Below are positions 1 through 8,760 of a DNA stretch of 50,930 nt, piece after piece (the stretch's first letter is position 1; every line of letters starts with the position of its first letter). A program made the position numbers and the translations under genes. The notes below the pieces were generated by a model. It saw only the letters and a program-made list of their open reading frames with translations, made no database searches and was not told where the DNA came from. The stretch is from positions 1 to 50,930 of the forward strand of contig JAGFND010000002.1 in assembly GCA_021409285.1 (NCBI GenBank), given 5' to 3'. Source of the DNA: Candidatus Methanoperedens sp. GTDB lineage: Archaea > Halobacteriota > Methanosarcinia > Methanosarcinales > Methanoperedenaceae.

Positions 1-1
1 A

Positions 2-112
2 TGCCCAGGACGGGATCCGAACCCGTGACCTCCAGATTTCTCAGGAGACTATAAGCGCCTCTTCAAATTTACCCTATGAGTCTGGCGCCCTAACCAACTA
101 GGCCACCTGGGC
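2..112 (-). tRNA. tRNA-Met (CAT), elongator type, with intron
   Basis: Read on the minus strand, acceptor arm GCCCAGG (112-106) pairs with CCTGGGC (9-3), followed by discriminator A at 2. The D stem is GCCT/GGGC. The anticodon stem CCAGA/TCTGG is interrupted 3' of the anticodon, and the T arm is ACGGG-TTCGGAT-CCCGT. Anticodon CAT lies at 78-76. No CCA is encoded, since the base after the discriminator is T. Because an initiator tRNA-Met lies next door, this is most likely the elongator; a CAT-anticodon tRNA-Ile2 is the alternative. Introns in elongator tRNA-Met are common in archaea. Confidence 0.9.
38..74 (-). other. tRNA-Met intron (bulge-helix-bulge)
   Basis: About 37 nt inserted after position 37 of the tRNA, the canonical archaeal site. 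The exon-intron boundary can fold as a bulge-helix-bulge. A 4-bp central helix, CTCA with TGAG, is flanked by three-base bulges TAG and AAA. The outer stem is the anticodon stem CCAGA/TCTGG. The exact cut sites are inferred from the usual splicing-endonuclease geometry. Confidence 0.75.
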
Positions 113-183
113 ACAAACCATCCCTAAATGCAAAGGGTATATTAAAATATATCGTCAATTCATTCCAGAAGTAAAATGTCTGA

Positions 184-258
184 TAGCGGGGCATGGATTC
201 GAACCATGGATCTACGGGTTATGAGCCCGTCGGGATTTCCTGACTACCCTACCCCGCT
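184..258 (-). tRNA. Initiator tRNA-Met (CAT)
   Basis: A 75-nt cloverleaf on the minus strand. Acceptor AGCGGGG (258-252) pairs with CCCCGCT (191-185), with discriminator A at 184. The anticodon loop is CTCATAA with CAT at 223-221. The anticodon stem ends in three G-C pairs (ACGGG/CCCGT), the initiator hallmark, and the molecule begins with A1 as archaeal initiators do. There is no intron and no encoded CCA. It lies 71 bp upstream of the elongator tRNA-Met on the same strand, so the two may be co-transcribed. Confidence 0.93.
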
Positions 259-372
259 CTGGAGTAAAAAATAGCACCCTCCCAATGTAAATGATAACTG
301 ATATAGTCTTCGGAATGGATTTCCTGAAAATAATCTCGATAATCTTAAACATTAATAAAATAAGGAAAGTGC

Positions 373-1374
373 ATGCTTTATGCCATCGAAACAAGCGCAA
401 TTACCAAAAGATTTGAAGAGATAACCGCTGTCAAAGATGTAAGCCTGCAGGTAAAACCCGGAGAATTATTTGGACTTCTTGGCCCGAACGGCGCAGGAAA
501 GACAACCCTGATAAACATGATGTCAACAATGACCGAACCCTCAGGCGGAAGCGCAAAAGTGTGGGGATTTGATGTCGTAAGGGATGCATCTTCAGTCAGA
601 CAGAATATCGGAATGGTTTTCCAGGACACCACGCTCGATGACCGCCTGACCGGACGCGAGAATCTTGACCTTCACGGCAGGCTCTACGGCATGGATGGGA
701 TGCACAGGAAAGAAAGGATAAAAGAGGTGCTGGCTCTTGTCGAACTTATGGACAGAGCAGATGCAATCGTAAAAACATATTCAGGAGGCATGATGAGACG
801 CCTTGAAATAGCTCGCGGGCTCATGCACCATCCGCATGTCCTTTTTCTCGATGAGCCCACACTGGGTCTTGACCCCCAGACAAGGAATCACATCTGGGAA
901 TACATAAAGACCCTGAACAAAGAAGAAGGCGTTACTATTGTTCTTACAACTCATTATATGGAAGAAGCAGACCATCTCTGTGGAAGGATCGCCATTATCG
1001 ATAATGGCCAGATCGTGGCGCTTGATACGCCTGATGCCCTGAAAAACATGCTGGGAGGCGATATCATCATACTTGAGATCGAGGATCCGGACAGAACCGC
1101 AGGCCTATGCAAACTTTATATGAAAAATGGGTGTGCTCATGCTGTTACTCAGAAAAATAACAAGGTGTTCATAACAGTCAAGCAGGGAGAGCAACAGATT
1201 CCGCATATTCTTAATATCGCATTAAGTGCCGGGATATCCATAATGTCTGTAAGCCTTAGAAAACCTACGCTAGATGACGTATTCCTTCATCATACAGGCA
1301 GCGCGATAAGGGATAAAGAAGTAAGTGGACTTGAACAGGTAGGTTATAAGATGCGAACAAGGAGGAAAAAATGA
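373..1374 (+). CDS. ABC transporter ATP-binding protein (DrrA-like, drug/ABC-2 export type)
   Basis: A 333-residue cytoplasmic ATPase that would energise the membrane protein encoded next. Walker A GPNGAGKT is at residues 37-44, the signature YSGGM at about 136-140, and Walker B VLFLDEP at about 156-162, followed by the D-loop GLDP and an H-loop histidine in the TTHYMEEAD segment. The extra 100 or so C-terminal residues are typical of the DrrA/NatA group. The stop codon overlaps the permease start by 4 bp (ATGA), so the two are translationally coupled. The start is supported by AAGGAAAG just upstream. The substrate is unknown; the family includes exporters of antibiotics, ions and lipids, so 'drug resistance' is only a family label. 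Confidence 0.92.
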   Translation: MLYAIETSAITKRFEEITAVKDVSLQVKPGELFGLLGPNGAGKTTLINMMSTMTEPSGGSAKVWGFDVVRDASSVRQNIGMVFQDTTLDDRLTGRENLDLHGRLYGMDGMHRKERIKEVLALVELMDRADAIVKTYSGGMMRRLEIARGLMHHPHVLFLDEPTLGLDPQTRNHIWEYIKTLNKEEGVTIVLTTHYMEEADHLCGRIAIIDNGQIVALDTPDALKNMLGGDIIILEIEDPDRTAGLCKLYMKNGCAHAVTQKNNKVFITVKQGEQQIPHILNIALSAGISIMSVSLRKPTLDDVFLHHTGSAIRDKEVSGLEQVGYKMRTRRKK

Positions 1375-2141
1375 CGAACATCAACAGGGCGGTTCAGACG
1401 GTCTATACTATGTGGTTAAGAGAAATGATACGTTTCTCAAGATCAAAATCGCGGATTATTGGCTCTCTTGCCACGCCTATTTTTTTCCTTGTCATCCTTG
1501 GCACTGGCTTTAGTTCAGCATTCCAGGTGAGGGGGGGCGGGACGTTTGACAAAAGCTACCTTGCGCCCGGTTTGATAGGTATGGCCATATTGTTCGCATC
1601 AATGATGGGTGGAGTTTCGATAATCTGGGATAGGGAATTCGGATTCCTGAAAGAGATTTTAATAGCTCCTGTCAGCCGTTTTTTCGTAGCTCTGGGGAAA
1701 GCTGTTGGCGGTGTTACGACAGCAATGATCCAGGGGATATTGATAATGATGATTGCATGGCTGATCGGAGTGAGATTTGTCTCAATTTGGGGCCTTATCG
1801 AGAGCATAGCTATCATGTTCATAATGGGTATCGGTTTTATCGGACTTGGAATAGCTGTTGCTTCAAAGATCGAAAGCCATGAAGGTTTCCAGATGGTTAT
1901 GAGCTTCCTTACGATGCCACTTGTTCTTTTGAGCGGAGCGTTTTTCCCTATCCATAACCTTCCAGCGTGGTTAAAGGCCCTCGTGTATGCGAATCCTCTA
2001 ACCTATGGAGTTGAAGCGCTTCGATATTGCCTGCTTGGAAGTTCAACCATCCCCATATCGATTAGTGTCATCGTTCTCCTGTCATTCGCAACTTCCATGA
2101 TCGCTCTTGGTGGAAAATTGTTCGGGAAAATGAGGGTATGA
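1371..2141 (+). CDS. ABC-2 type transporter permease (DrrB-like)
   Basis: A 256-residue integral membrane protein with an N-terminal cytoplasmic stretch rich in Arg/Lys and about six hydrophobic segments. The ABC-2 signature region near residues 170-210 contains FLTMPLVLLSGAFFPIHNLP, the conserved loop of this permease family. It starts within the ATPase stop codon and ends one base before cofD, so all three genes are very likely one transcript. It probably works as a dimer with two copies of the ATPase. The substrate cannot be inferred from the sequence. Confidence 0.92.
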   Translation: MTNINRAVQTVYTMWLREMIRFSRSKSRIIGSLATPIFFLVILGTGFSSAFQVRGGGTFDKSYLAPGLIGMAILFASMMGGVSIIWDREFGFLKEILIAPVSRFFVALGKAVGGVTTAMIQGILIMMIAWLIGVRFVSIWGLIESIAIMFIMGIGFIGLGIAVASKIESHEGFQMVMSFLTMPLVLLSGAFFPIHNLPAWLKALVYANPLTYGVEALRYCLLGSSTIPISISVIVLLSFATSMIALGGKLFGKMRV

Positions 2142-2142
2142 T

Positions 2143-3054
2143 ATGATCGTTCTCTCAGGCGGGACGGGTACGCCAAAGCTGCTTCAGGGTCTTCGAAGGA
2201 TCATTCCTGATGAGAATATTACTGTAATCGTGAACACCGCTGAAGATATTCCTATTTCGGGAAACCTGATCTCACCTGACATGGATACTGTTCTATACCT
2301 TTTTGCAGGAATACTTGATGATAAAAAATGGTGGGGTATAAAGAATGATACTTTCAAAACAAGTGAAACTTTAACAAGACTGGGATATAATGAAAAGCTG
2401 ATGCTTGGTGATACTGACCGTGCCATATGTATTTTCCGCTCGGAACTGATGCGAAATGGAGCGAGCCTGACAGATGCTACCATGCGGCTCTCGGCTGCGT
2501 TTGGAATAAGGGCAAGAATCCTGCCTATGTGCGACGAAAAAGTCGATACGATGATTAGAACACCGCAAGGCACAATTCATTTCCAGGATTTCTGGGTAGG
2601 AGCCCATGGAGAGCCTGATATCATTGAGATGAAGATCAAAGGGATCGAGAAGGCACGACCAACAAATGAAGTTCTAGAGGCACTTGCAAATGACGATTAC
2701 GTGATGATCGGGCCAAGCAACCCCATTACAAGCGTTGGGCCGATCCTTGAGTTAAAAGGAGTGTGCGATATCCTGGAAAATAAAAAAGTTGTTGCTGTAA
2801 GCCCAATAATCGGTGATGCTCCCGTAAGCGGGCCAGCGGGGAAATTGATGACAGCAATGGGCTTCCCTGTGTCCTCTATCGGGGTTGCCCGGTCTTATGG
2901 GGATATACTTGATGTTATTGTGATAGATGAGAGGGATACTGCCGATGACCGGGATTTCAATATCGGGGTAAAGAGATTTGATACGATGATGACAACAGTA
3001 GAGAAAAGTGAGGCGCTCGCGGGATTTGTGATGGAGGCTTTTAGGGAATTGTGA
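2143..3054 (+). CDS. cofD: 2-phospho-L-lactate transferase (coenzyme F420 biosynthesis)
   Basis: CofD joins the activated lactyl (or PEP-derived) moiety to the deazaflavin FO, making F420-0, the precursor of the hydride carrier used in methanogenesis and methane oxidation. The 303-residue length fits the family. The N terminus MIVLSGGTGTPKLLQGL is the family's substrate-binding glycine motif. Other conserved blocks are LGDTDRAICIFRSELM and GPSNPITSVGPIL. It starts one base after the ABC permease stop, so it is co-transcribed with an exporter with no known role in F420 metabolism. The same-strand overlap is positional only and does not show a functional link. Confidence 0.95.
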   Translation: MIVLSGGTGTPKLLQGLRRIIPDENITVIVNTAEDIPISGNLISPDMDTVLYLFAGILDDKKWWGIKNDTFKTSETLTRLGYNEKLMLGDTDRAICIFRSELMRNGASLTDATMRLSAAFGIRARILPMCDEKVDTMIRTPQGTIHFQDFWVGAHGEPDIIEMKIKGIEKARPTNEVLEALANDDYVMIGPSNPITSVGPILELKGVCDILENKKVVAVSPIIGDAPVSGPAGKLMTAMGFPVSSIGVARSYGDILDVIVIDERDTADDRDFNIGVKRFDTMMTTVEKSEALAGFVMEAFREL

Positions 3055-3095
3055 ATTCGTAAAACTAAAATCTTAACTGTTTTGCTTTCAGGTTC

Positions 3096-3127
3096 AAGTA
3101 TGCCATCATTGCATGATGTTCATACTT
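3096..3127 (+). terminator. Imperfect stem-loop after cofD
   Basis: Arms AAGTATG (3096-3102) and CATACTT (3121-3127) enclose a second inverted pair, CATCAT (3104-3109) and ATGATG (3113-3118), with a TGC loop. A pyrimidine-rich stretch follows. This fits a transcription terminator or a 3'-end processing hairpin for the ABC-cofD operon. The rest of 3055-3284 contains no gene that I can see, only the argB promoter. Confidence 0.5.
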
Positions 3128-3252
3128 ATTGCATTCATTCAGTATTGTGTTCTTATTCTTCTTTTGCATAAATAGAATATTTGGCTGAACAACAAGATAA
3201 ATCAGCTTGCCACAAATGTTATCAAAAAAGGATTCCAAAAAATAAGAATAAC

Positions 3253-3260
3253 TTTTAATA
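3253..3260 (+). promoter_or_regulatory. TATA box of argB
   Basis: TTTTAATA is centred about 28 bp upstream of the argB ATG at 3285. At the usual archaeal spacing, the transcript would begin at or within a few bases of the start codon, so argB is probably leaderless. No Shine-Dalgarno sequence is visible, which agrees. Confidence 0.5.
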
Positions 3261-3284
3261 TCCGTATCCCCATTTTACCCCCTT

Positions 3285-4163
3285 ATGCTAAAGCACGAAG
3301 ACATTCTCATAGAAGCCCTTCCCTATATCCGTGAGTTCCACGATTCAATCATGGTTATCAAGATAGGCGGACATGCGATAGTCGATCCTGTAATTATGGA
3401 GAAGATAGTACAGGATGTAGTGCTCTTGAAGTTCGTTGGGATACATCCGATTATCGTTCACGGCGGAGGCCCTGAGATCACAGAAAAAATGACTCGCATG
3501 GGAAAGAAACCAGAATTCATATCCGGTCTTCGAGTCACTGATGATGAAACACTTGAAATAGCAAGGATGGTGCTGGTGGGCAATGTCAACAGCAAGATCG
3601 TTTCTCTCATAAGCAGGCACGGCGGGAAAGGCGTTGGTCTCTCAGGCGGGGATAGCAGACTTATTGTTGCAAAGAAGCTTGCCCCCCAGCGTGTGACCAT
3701 TGAAGGAATTGAGAAAGAGATCGATCTTGGATGGGTTGGTGAGACAGAAGTCATCAATCCGGAATTATTAATGATACTTGCAGGTAAGGGATACATACCT
3801 GTCATTTCACCTATCGCGACAGATGAAAAAGGAAATGACCTGAACGTTAACGCGGATACTGTGGCGGGAGATATCGCTGCCGCCCTTCATGCCAGAAAAC
3901 TCATGGCGCTCACAGATGTGCCCGGGATCTTACGAAATCCCGGGGATAAAAAGACTCGCATATCAAGAATTGCTTATGATGAGATCGAAACTCTTATTGC
4001 TGAAAAAATTATTAGCGGCGGGATGATACCAAAAGTAAAATCAAGTGCTGCAGCTATTACCGGGGGGGTAGGGCAGGTACACATAATCGACGGGAGCATG
4101 GCGCATTCACTGCTGCTTGAACTATTCACGAACGAAGGTATTGGAACTATGATATACAGGTGA
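3285..4163 (+). CDS. argB: Acetylglutamate kinase
   Basis: It phosphorylates N-acetyl-L-glutamate in the second step of arginine biosynthesis. At 292 residues it matches the family. The amino-acid-kinase fold motifs are present: KIGGHAIVD near residues 26-34, HGGGPEI near 60, VGLSGGD in the middle, and the C-terminal nucleotide-binding segment with GGMIPKVKSSAAAI. No other arginine gene is adjacent. The following gene starts 6 bp after its stop. Confidence 0.96.
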   Translation: MLKHEDILIEALPYIREFHDSIMVIKIGGHAIVDPVIMEKIVQDVVLLKFVGIHPIIVHGGGPEITEKMTRMGKKPEFISGLRVTDDETLEIARMVLVGNVNSKIVSLISRHGGKGVGLSGGDSRLIVAKKLAPQRVTIEGIEKEIDLGWVGETEVINPELLMILAGKGYIPVISPIATDEKGNDLNVNADTVAGDIAAALHARKLMALTDVPGILRNPGDKKTRISRIAYDEIETLIAEKIISGGMIPKVKSSAAAITGGVGQVHIIDGSMAHSLLLELFTNEGIGTMIYR

Positions 4164-4169
4164 ATTATT

Positions 4170-4520
4170 TTGACAGAAACAAGACAAAAGGCCGAAACGA
4201 AAAAAGGATCTGATCCTGAGAACATAACCCCGGAAGAAAAAAAGCGGCTGCTTATCTGGGGGATAAAAAAAACAGTCGTTCCAGCTTTTATAGGCGCATT
4301 TTTTGCTATTATTTTTTTCCTGAAATTCGAATATGCAAAAGATGTAACATGGTTCTCTGCATTTTTACTTGTTATACTTATTTCATATTACGTCCAGAGG
4401 TTTACATATTCAACAATGGGCGTCAAAGTCAATGAATTCGAGATAAAAGACTGGTTGTATGTGGAATTCATGACGATCATATTTTTCATGGTTTCCTGGA
4501 CACTGCTATTGAATAATTGA
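4170..4520 (+). CDS. Small conserved membrane protein of unknown function
   Basis: A 116-residue protein with a TTG start, inferred because the frame opens just after argB and no ATG lies near the N terminus. The first 30 residues are charged (Lys/Glu). Three hydrophobic segments follow at about 35-53, 57-74 and 95-113, consistent with a three-pass membrane protein with a cytoplasmic N terminus. It sits 6 bp after argB and 12 bp before the ABCE1 gene, so it is probably in the same transcript. Similar short proteins occur in related archaea. I do not recognise a functional motif. Confidence 0.75.
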   Translation: MTETRQKAETKKGSDPENITPEEKKRLLIWGIKKTVVPAFIGAFFAIIFFLKFEYAKDVTWFSAFLLVILISYYVQRFTYSTMGVKVNEFEIKDWLYVEFMTIIFFMVSWTLLLNN

Positions 4521-4532
4521 CCCTGGTGTAAT

Positions 4533-6302
4533 ATGAGACTTGCTGTTTTAGATAAAGATAGATGCCAGCCCAAAATGTGCGGGGGCCAGTGTATCAAGTT
4601 CTGTCCCAGAGTGCGGACAGGTGACGAGACAATAATCATGGGGGAGGATGAAAAGCCCGTAATTTCAGAAGAACTATGCTCAGGATGCGGAATATGTGTA
4701 AACAGGTGCCCATTCGGTTCTATCCTTATAATAGGCCTGCCTGAGAAACTTGAACAACCCACGCACAGGTATGGAAAGAATGGATTTGCCCTTTATGGGC
4801 TTCCGGTTCCCACCATCGGAAAAGTGACAGGTATCCTTGGTCCGAACGGCATAGGAAAAAGTACGGCCATAAACATTCTTTCAGGAACGCAAAAACCTAA
4901 CCTTGGAAAAGGAAAGATCACCTGGGATGATATTCTTGAATATTATGCAGGAACCACTCTTCACGATTACCTCGAAGGAATCTCAAAAGGAAATGTAAAG
5001 ACATCACAGAAGCCGCAGTATGTTGATATGATCCCCAAGAAATTCAAAGGGAAAGTCTTTGATTTGTTATCAAAAACAGATGAAAGAGGAATACTTGGAG
5101 ACCTGATCATGAAACTCGATATCGCCAGTATCATAGATCGCAAGATAGAAGAATTAAGTGGTGGCGAGCTTCAAAGGGTTGCTCTTGCAGCCTGCATTTC
5201 AAAAGAAGCGGATTTCTATTTCATAGATGAGATAAGCCCTTACCTTGATATTTTCCAGAGGATCAAAGCCGCGCAGATAATCCGGGAACTTGCCGAGAAA
5301 AAAGCTGTCATGGTAGTGGAACACGACCTTGCGATCCTTGATCTTCTCGCAGATGTAGTTCATGTCGCATATGGCACTCCAGGGGGATTCGGTGTTATAA
5401 CACATCCCAAGGGTGTAAGGATCGGAATAAATGAGTATCTAAAAGGCTTCTTGCGTGAGGAAAACATAAGGATAAGATCCGTGCCAATTGAATTTGAGGT
5501 ACATGCGCCGCAGGCCACAAAAGATGTTTCTTCACTTTTGAAATTTGAGCAATTTATAAAAAAATATGATGGAGGGTTCGAACTTGAAGCATCCGGCGGA
5601 CAAATAAGGAAAGGCGAAGTTACAGGGATCGTGGGGCCCAATGGCATCGGAAAATCCACGTTTGTAAAAATTCTGGCTGGAGAGATTGAACCTACAACAG
5701 GCAAATTAGATATGAATTTAAAGGTGTCCTACAAGCCCCAGTATATAAAAGCAGAAGAGCCGGTCATGGTATCTGACTTTTTAAGTTCTATTAATAAGCA
5801 GTTCGGCACAAGTTTCTATGAGACCGAGATAATAAAGCCGCTACAGCTTGAAAGGCTCCTTAACCAGACGCTGAATGACTTAAGCGGCGGTGAACTTCAG
5901 CGGGTCGCTATCGCAGCATGCCTTTCCCGTACTGCTGACCTTTATCTTCTGGATGAACCATCGGCGCATCTTGATGTGGAGCAGAGGGTGCTCGCAACTA
6001 AAGTCATCCGGCGGTTTGCTGAGAATAACAGGGTGAGCGCAATGGTCGTCGATCATGATATATACATGATAGATATGCTGAGCGACAGGCTGCTCGTATT
6101 TGAGGGGCAGCCCATGATGAGAGGAGAAGTCCATGGGCCTTTTGAAATGCGAACTGGCATGAACAGGTTCCTAAAGAACATTGGGATCACCTTCAGGCGT
6201 GATGAAGAGACAAGGAGACCGAGGGTGAATAAACTGGATTCCCAGCTTGACCGGACACAGAAGGCCGAAGGAGAATATTATTATAGTGTGGAAAAGAATT
6301 AG
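4533..6302 (+). CDS. ABCE1 / Rli1 ribosome-recycling ATPase
   Basis: A soluble twin-ATPase that splits post-termination ribosomes and also acts in initiation; it is universal in archaea and eukaryotes. It has 589 residues, the usual length. The N terminus carries two [4Fe-4S] clusters (CQPKMCGGQCIKFCP and CSGCGICVNRCPF). Two nucleotide-binding domains follow, each with a GPNGIGKST Walker A and an LSGGELQR(V)A signature. Walker B motifs are FYFIDEIS and LYLLDEPS. Both catalytic halves look intact. The weakly conserved C-terminal 30 residues are rich in charge. Confidence 0.97.
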   Translation: MRLAVLDKDRCQPKMCGGQCIKFCPRVRTGDETIIMGEDEKPVISEELCSGCGICVNRCPFGSILIIGLPEKLEQPTHRYGKNGFALYGLPVPTIGKVTGILGPNGIGKSTAINILSGTQKPNLGKGKITWDDILEYYAGTTLHDYLEGISKGNVKTSQKPQYVDMIPKKFKGKVFDLLSKTDERGILGDLIMKLDIASIIDRKIEELSGGELQRVALAACISKEADFYFIDEISPYLDIFQRIKAAQIIRELAEKKAVMVVEHDLAILDLLADVVHVAYGTPGGFGVITHPKGVRIGINEYLKGFLREENIRIRSVPIEFEVHAPQATKDVSSLLKFEQFIKKYDGGFELEASGGQIRKGEVTGIVGPNGIGKSTFVKILAGEIEPTTGKLDMNLKVSYKPQYIKAEEPVMVSDFLSSINKQFGTSFYETEIIKPLQLERLLNQTLNDLSGGELQRVAIAACLSRTADLYLLDEPSAHLDVEQRVLATKVIRRFAENNRVSAMVVDHDIYMIDMLSDRLLVFEGQPMMRGEVHGPFEMRTGMNRFLKNIGITFRRDEETRRPRVNKLDSQLDRTQKAEGEYYYSVEKN

Positions 6303-6328
6303 CACAACTGGACTGGATATATAAGATC

Positions 6329-6344
6329 ATATAGTAAACTATAT
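6329..6344. repeat. 16-bp AT-rich perfect palindrome upstream of a surface-protein gene
   Basis: ATATAGT-AA-ACTATAT, seven matched pairs around two bases, lies 26 bp before the start of the exported protein gene at 6370. It overlaps the region where a TATA box would sit (TATATAAG at about 6317-6324 and ATATATC at about 6341). It could be an operator, or chance in AT-rich DNA. Confidence 0.35.
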
Positions 6345-6369
6345 ATCGTATACTCATTATGATTATAAT

Positions 6370-8109
6370 ATGAAGTATATCCTGACTTTAATTATATTAA
6401 TTTCCCTGGTAAATCTTTCTTCAGCAGCAAGTTATAATACAGGCGATATTGAATGGGCTTCGGCCGTTTCAGGAACCCTCACAAAGGGCAGCCCTATCGT
6501 GACAAATGGAAATTTTACTGTCAAAGCCCTGGAATTTCCTTCTCCTGTGCCTGGAATTAAAGACATTGACGGGAATATCATCCCCGAAACCTATGTTGAA
6601 CCAATGGTATTAGTAGAAATATACAGGGATAATGTCATAATTAAAGAAGCACTCATTCTGAATCTGCAAAATGAAGCTTATATTGACCCGGATTATGAAG
6701 TAAAAGTATCTGCAACTGGTTTTCCTGCAAAGAATGCCAAAGAATGGGTACAGGAATTCTATAATCCATCCGCTACAATATCGATCCAGTTGAGAGGATT
6801 ACCCAAGATCGAAGTAAATGTTGCGACAGATAAAAACATATATACATCTTATGATGACCAGATAATCACGGCAACTGTCACAGTAAAAAACACCGGGGAT
6901 GCTTTTGCAAAAAATATTGATGTTAATCTAAATCCGGGGGAACTTAAATTGAGGGGAGGCGATAAAAGCCAGCTTCACAATTATTATTATAGAATGGAGA
7001 AAGAAACAAGTCTGACATATGATGTTATATTTGTTGTCCCACCGCTTTTTGATGAAAAAACATATACTTTGACTGCAGACGCAAAAAGCATGGATGCTAA
7101 GGAAATAAAATACATGGCAGATACAGGAATATTAAATATTACTGTTTCTCCAAAACAGAATTATTTTTCGATAAGCAAATCTATAAGAGACCGAATGTAT
7201 CTCCAGAATACAGCGACCGTGAGCGTTATGGTGGAAAATAGCGGTATGTTTGATGTATATAATATCCATGTAAATGACAGTCTGAATGAGAAATTTGAGT
7301 TAAGATCCAATTCATCTCTTCATTGGGAAATCCCGGTGCTTCATCCGGGTCAGGAATGGGGTACGACATATTCAGTAAAACCACTTGAAGCAAACCTTGC
7401 TGGGTTTGTGGTTCCTGCAGTTACTGCGAAATTCATAGTAAATAATAAACCATACAGTACTTCATCCACGACAACAACAGTTGTCGTCAACGGACCGAAT
7501 ATCCAGATGAATAAGACAGTGGATCGATCGATAGTCAACATAAGCGAAATTGTGAATGTGACTGTAATTATAAATAATACTGGAAATATCGGCACACGAA
7601 TCGAAGTCATGGATATGCTGTCTGATAGCGTAAGTCTTTTAAGCGGTCATACATCCCTTGTGAATTGGTCAGAAAAATTTTCAACTGAACGGTTCAGCTA
7701 CAGTATAAGGATGAATAAGGTAGGAGAGATCGAATTACCTCCTGCAATTGCAAATTATACAGGTGTTGAGTATAGAGGGACAACGAGATCTGTATTAAGC
7801 TCTCAAGAACCTGTTATCACAGTCATTGATCCGAGCAAGATAACACCTCTACCGACACCAGAAGTGAATTCGACCATAAAAGAGAGTGTTGCCTCAACTG
7901 AAGTAGTAGCACCACAGGAAACGCCAGTAACACCAACAGAAACGCTATCATTCTGGCAGAAGTTACTCAATAGGATCAAAGCTATAAAGGTTGAAGAGCC
8001 TTCACCTAATGAGACTGTTGTTCCAACTCCTACGCAGATAACACCTGGTTTTGAAACCGTATTTGTCATTGGTGTCCTATTGATAGCGGCTGTTTTCAGG
8101 CGAAGATGA
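6370..8109 (+). CDS. Exported surface protein with repeated adhesin-like domains and PGF-CTERM-like tail
   Basis: 579 residues. An N-terminal signal peptide of about 19 residues (hydrophobic core ILTLIILISLVNLSSAA) leads into several beta-rich repeats. These recur with phrases of the type 'ITATVTVKNTGDAFAKNIDV', 'VSVMVENSGMFDVYNIHV' and 'VTVIINNTGNIGTRIEV', which belong to the DUF11/NEW3 class of archaeal surface proteins. A Pro/Thr-rich linker (about 500-555) is followed by TPGFETVFVIGVLLIAAVF and terminal RRR. This tripartite tail (PGF, membrane helix, arginines) matches the archaeosortase-processed PGF-CTERM signal. It is probably anchored outside the S-layer membrane. The ligand is unknown. 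Confidence 0.85.
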   Translation: MKYILTLIILISLVNLSSAASYNTGDIEWASAVSGTLTKGSPIVTNGNFTVKALEFPSPVPGIKDIDGNIIPETYVEPMVLVEIYRDNVIIKEALILNLQNEAYIDPDYEVKVSATGFPAKNAKEWVQEFYNPSATISIQLRGLPKIEVNVATDKNIYTSYDDQIITATVTVKNTGDAFAKNIDVNLNPGELKLRGGDKSQLHNYYYRMEKETSLTYDVIFVVPPLFDEKTYTLTADAKSMDAKEIKYMADTGILNITVSPKQNYFSISKSIRDRMYLQNTATVSVMVENSGMFDVYNIHVNDSLNEKFELRSNSSLHWEIPVLHPGQEWGTTYSVKPLEANLAGFVVPAVTAKFIVNNKPYSTSSTTTTVVVNGPNIQMNKTVDRSIVNISEIVNVTVIINNTGNIGTRIEVMDMLSDSVSLLSGHTSLVNWSEKFSTERFSYSIRMNKVGEIELPPAIANYTGVEYRGTTRSVLSSQEPVITVIDPSKITPLPTPEVNSTIKESVASTEVVAPQETPVTPTETLSFWQKLLNRIKAIKVEEPSPNETVVPTPTQITPGFETVFVIGVLLIAAVFRRR

Positions 8110-8170
8110 AATCTATTCCTCGAAATGAACTGCAAGCCTTTTTATACGACCTTGATGATGCAATAGGCTC

Positions 8171-8743
8171 GTGAAAGAGATCATCTTCGCAGGGCGCTCC
8201 AATGTCGGTAAGTCCACGCTTATTACGGCGCTTACGGGAAAAAAGTTAAGGATCGGCAGGCGTCCTGGAGTAACCCGAAAAACTTTCCAGATCCCTTATC
8301 AGAATTATCAGATAACAGATATGCCGGGGTTTGGATTTATTAACGGAATATCGGATGAAGGCATGGAAGCGATAAAAAATAATATCGTTCATTATATAGA
8401 AGATAATGCCAGGAACATAGCCCTTGCCGTGATGGTCGTGAACTCGAAATCGTTTGCAGAGATAGTTGATAGATGGGCGGAAAGGAATGAATTCCCTGTT
8501 GAGGTTGAGCTTTTTGAGTTCTTACATGAGCTTGACATTCATGTTGTGGTGGCAGCCAATAAGATAGATAAAGTGAAGGATGTGGATATTACACTTGATG
8601 GGATCGCGGAACGCCTGGGTATGGAGCCGCCCTGGAAACAATGGAAAGATAATATTGTGCCCGTCTGCGCGAAGAAGGGAGAAGTGGGAGAATTGAAGAA
8701 AGTCATCCAGAAAAAGCTGGATGAGATCAATAGAGAACGATAA
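8171..8743 (+). CDS. engB: GTP-binding protein EngB (YihA family)
   Basis: A small TRAFAC-class GTPase. Bacterial relatives assist large ribosomal subunit assembly; the archaeal role is presumed similar. 190 residues. G1 GRSNVGKST is at about 8-16, the G2 threonine in RPGVTRKT, G3 DMPGFG at about 53-58, and G4 NKID at about 135. A GTG start at 8171 is chosen because it gives the short family N terminus KEIIFAGRSNVGKS. TTTTTATAC at about 8138-8146 lies 25-30 bp upstream, so the message is probably leaderless. It converges with hemD. Confidence 0.93.
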   Translation: MKEIIFAGRSNVGKSTLITALTGKKLRIGRRPGVTRKTFQIPYQNYQITDMPGFGFINGISDEGMEAIKNNIVHYIEDNARNIALAVMVVNSKSFAEIVDRWAERNEFPVEVELFEFLHELDIHVVVAANKIDKVKDVDITLDGIAERLGMEPPWKQWKDNIVPVCAKKGEVGELKKVIQKKLDEINRER

Positions 8744-8760
8744 GTTCTCGTCTGTCTATA

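Noticed and set aside
1-260. Tandem tRNA genes as an integration site
   Set aside because: No integrase, direct repeat of a tRNA end, or foreign genes follow; the neighbours are ordinary chromosomal genes.
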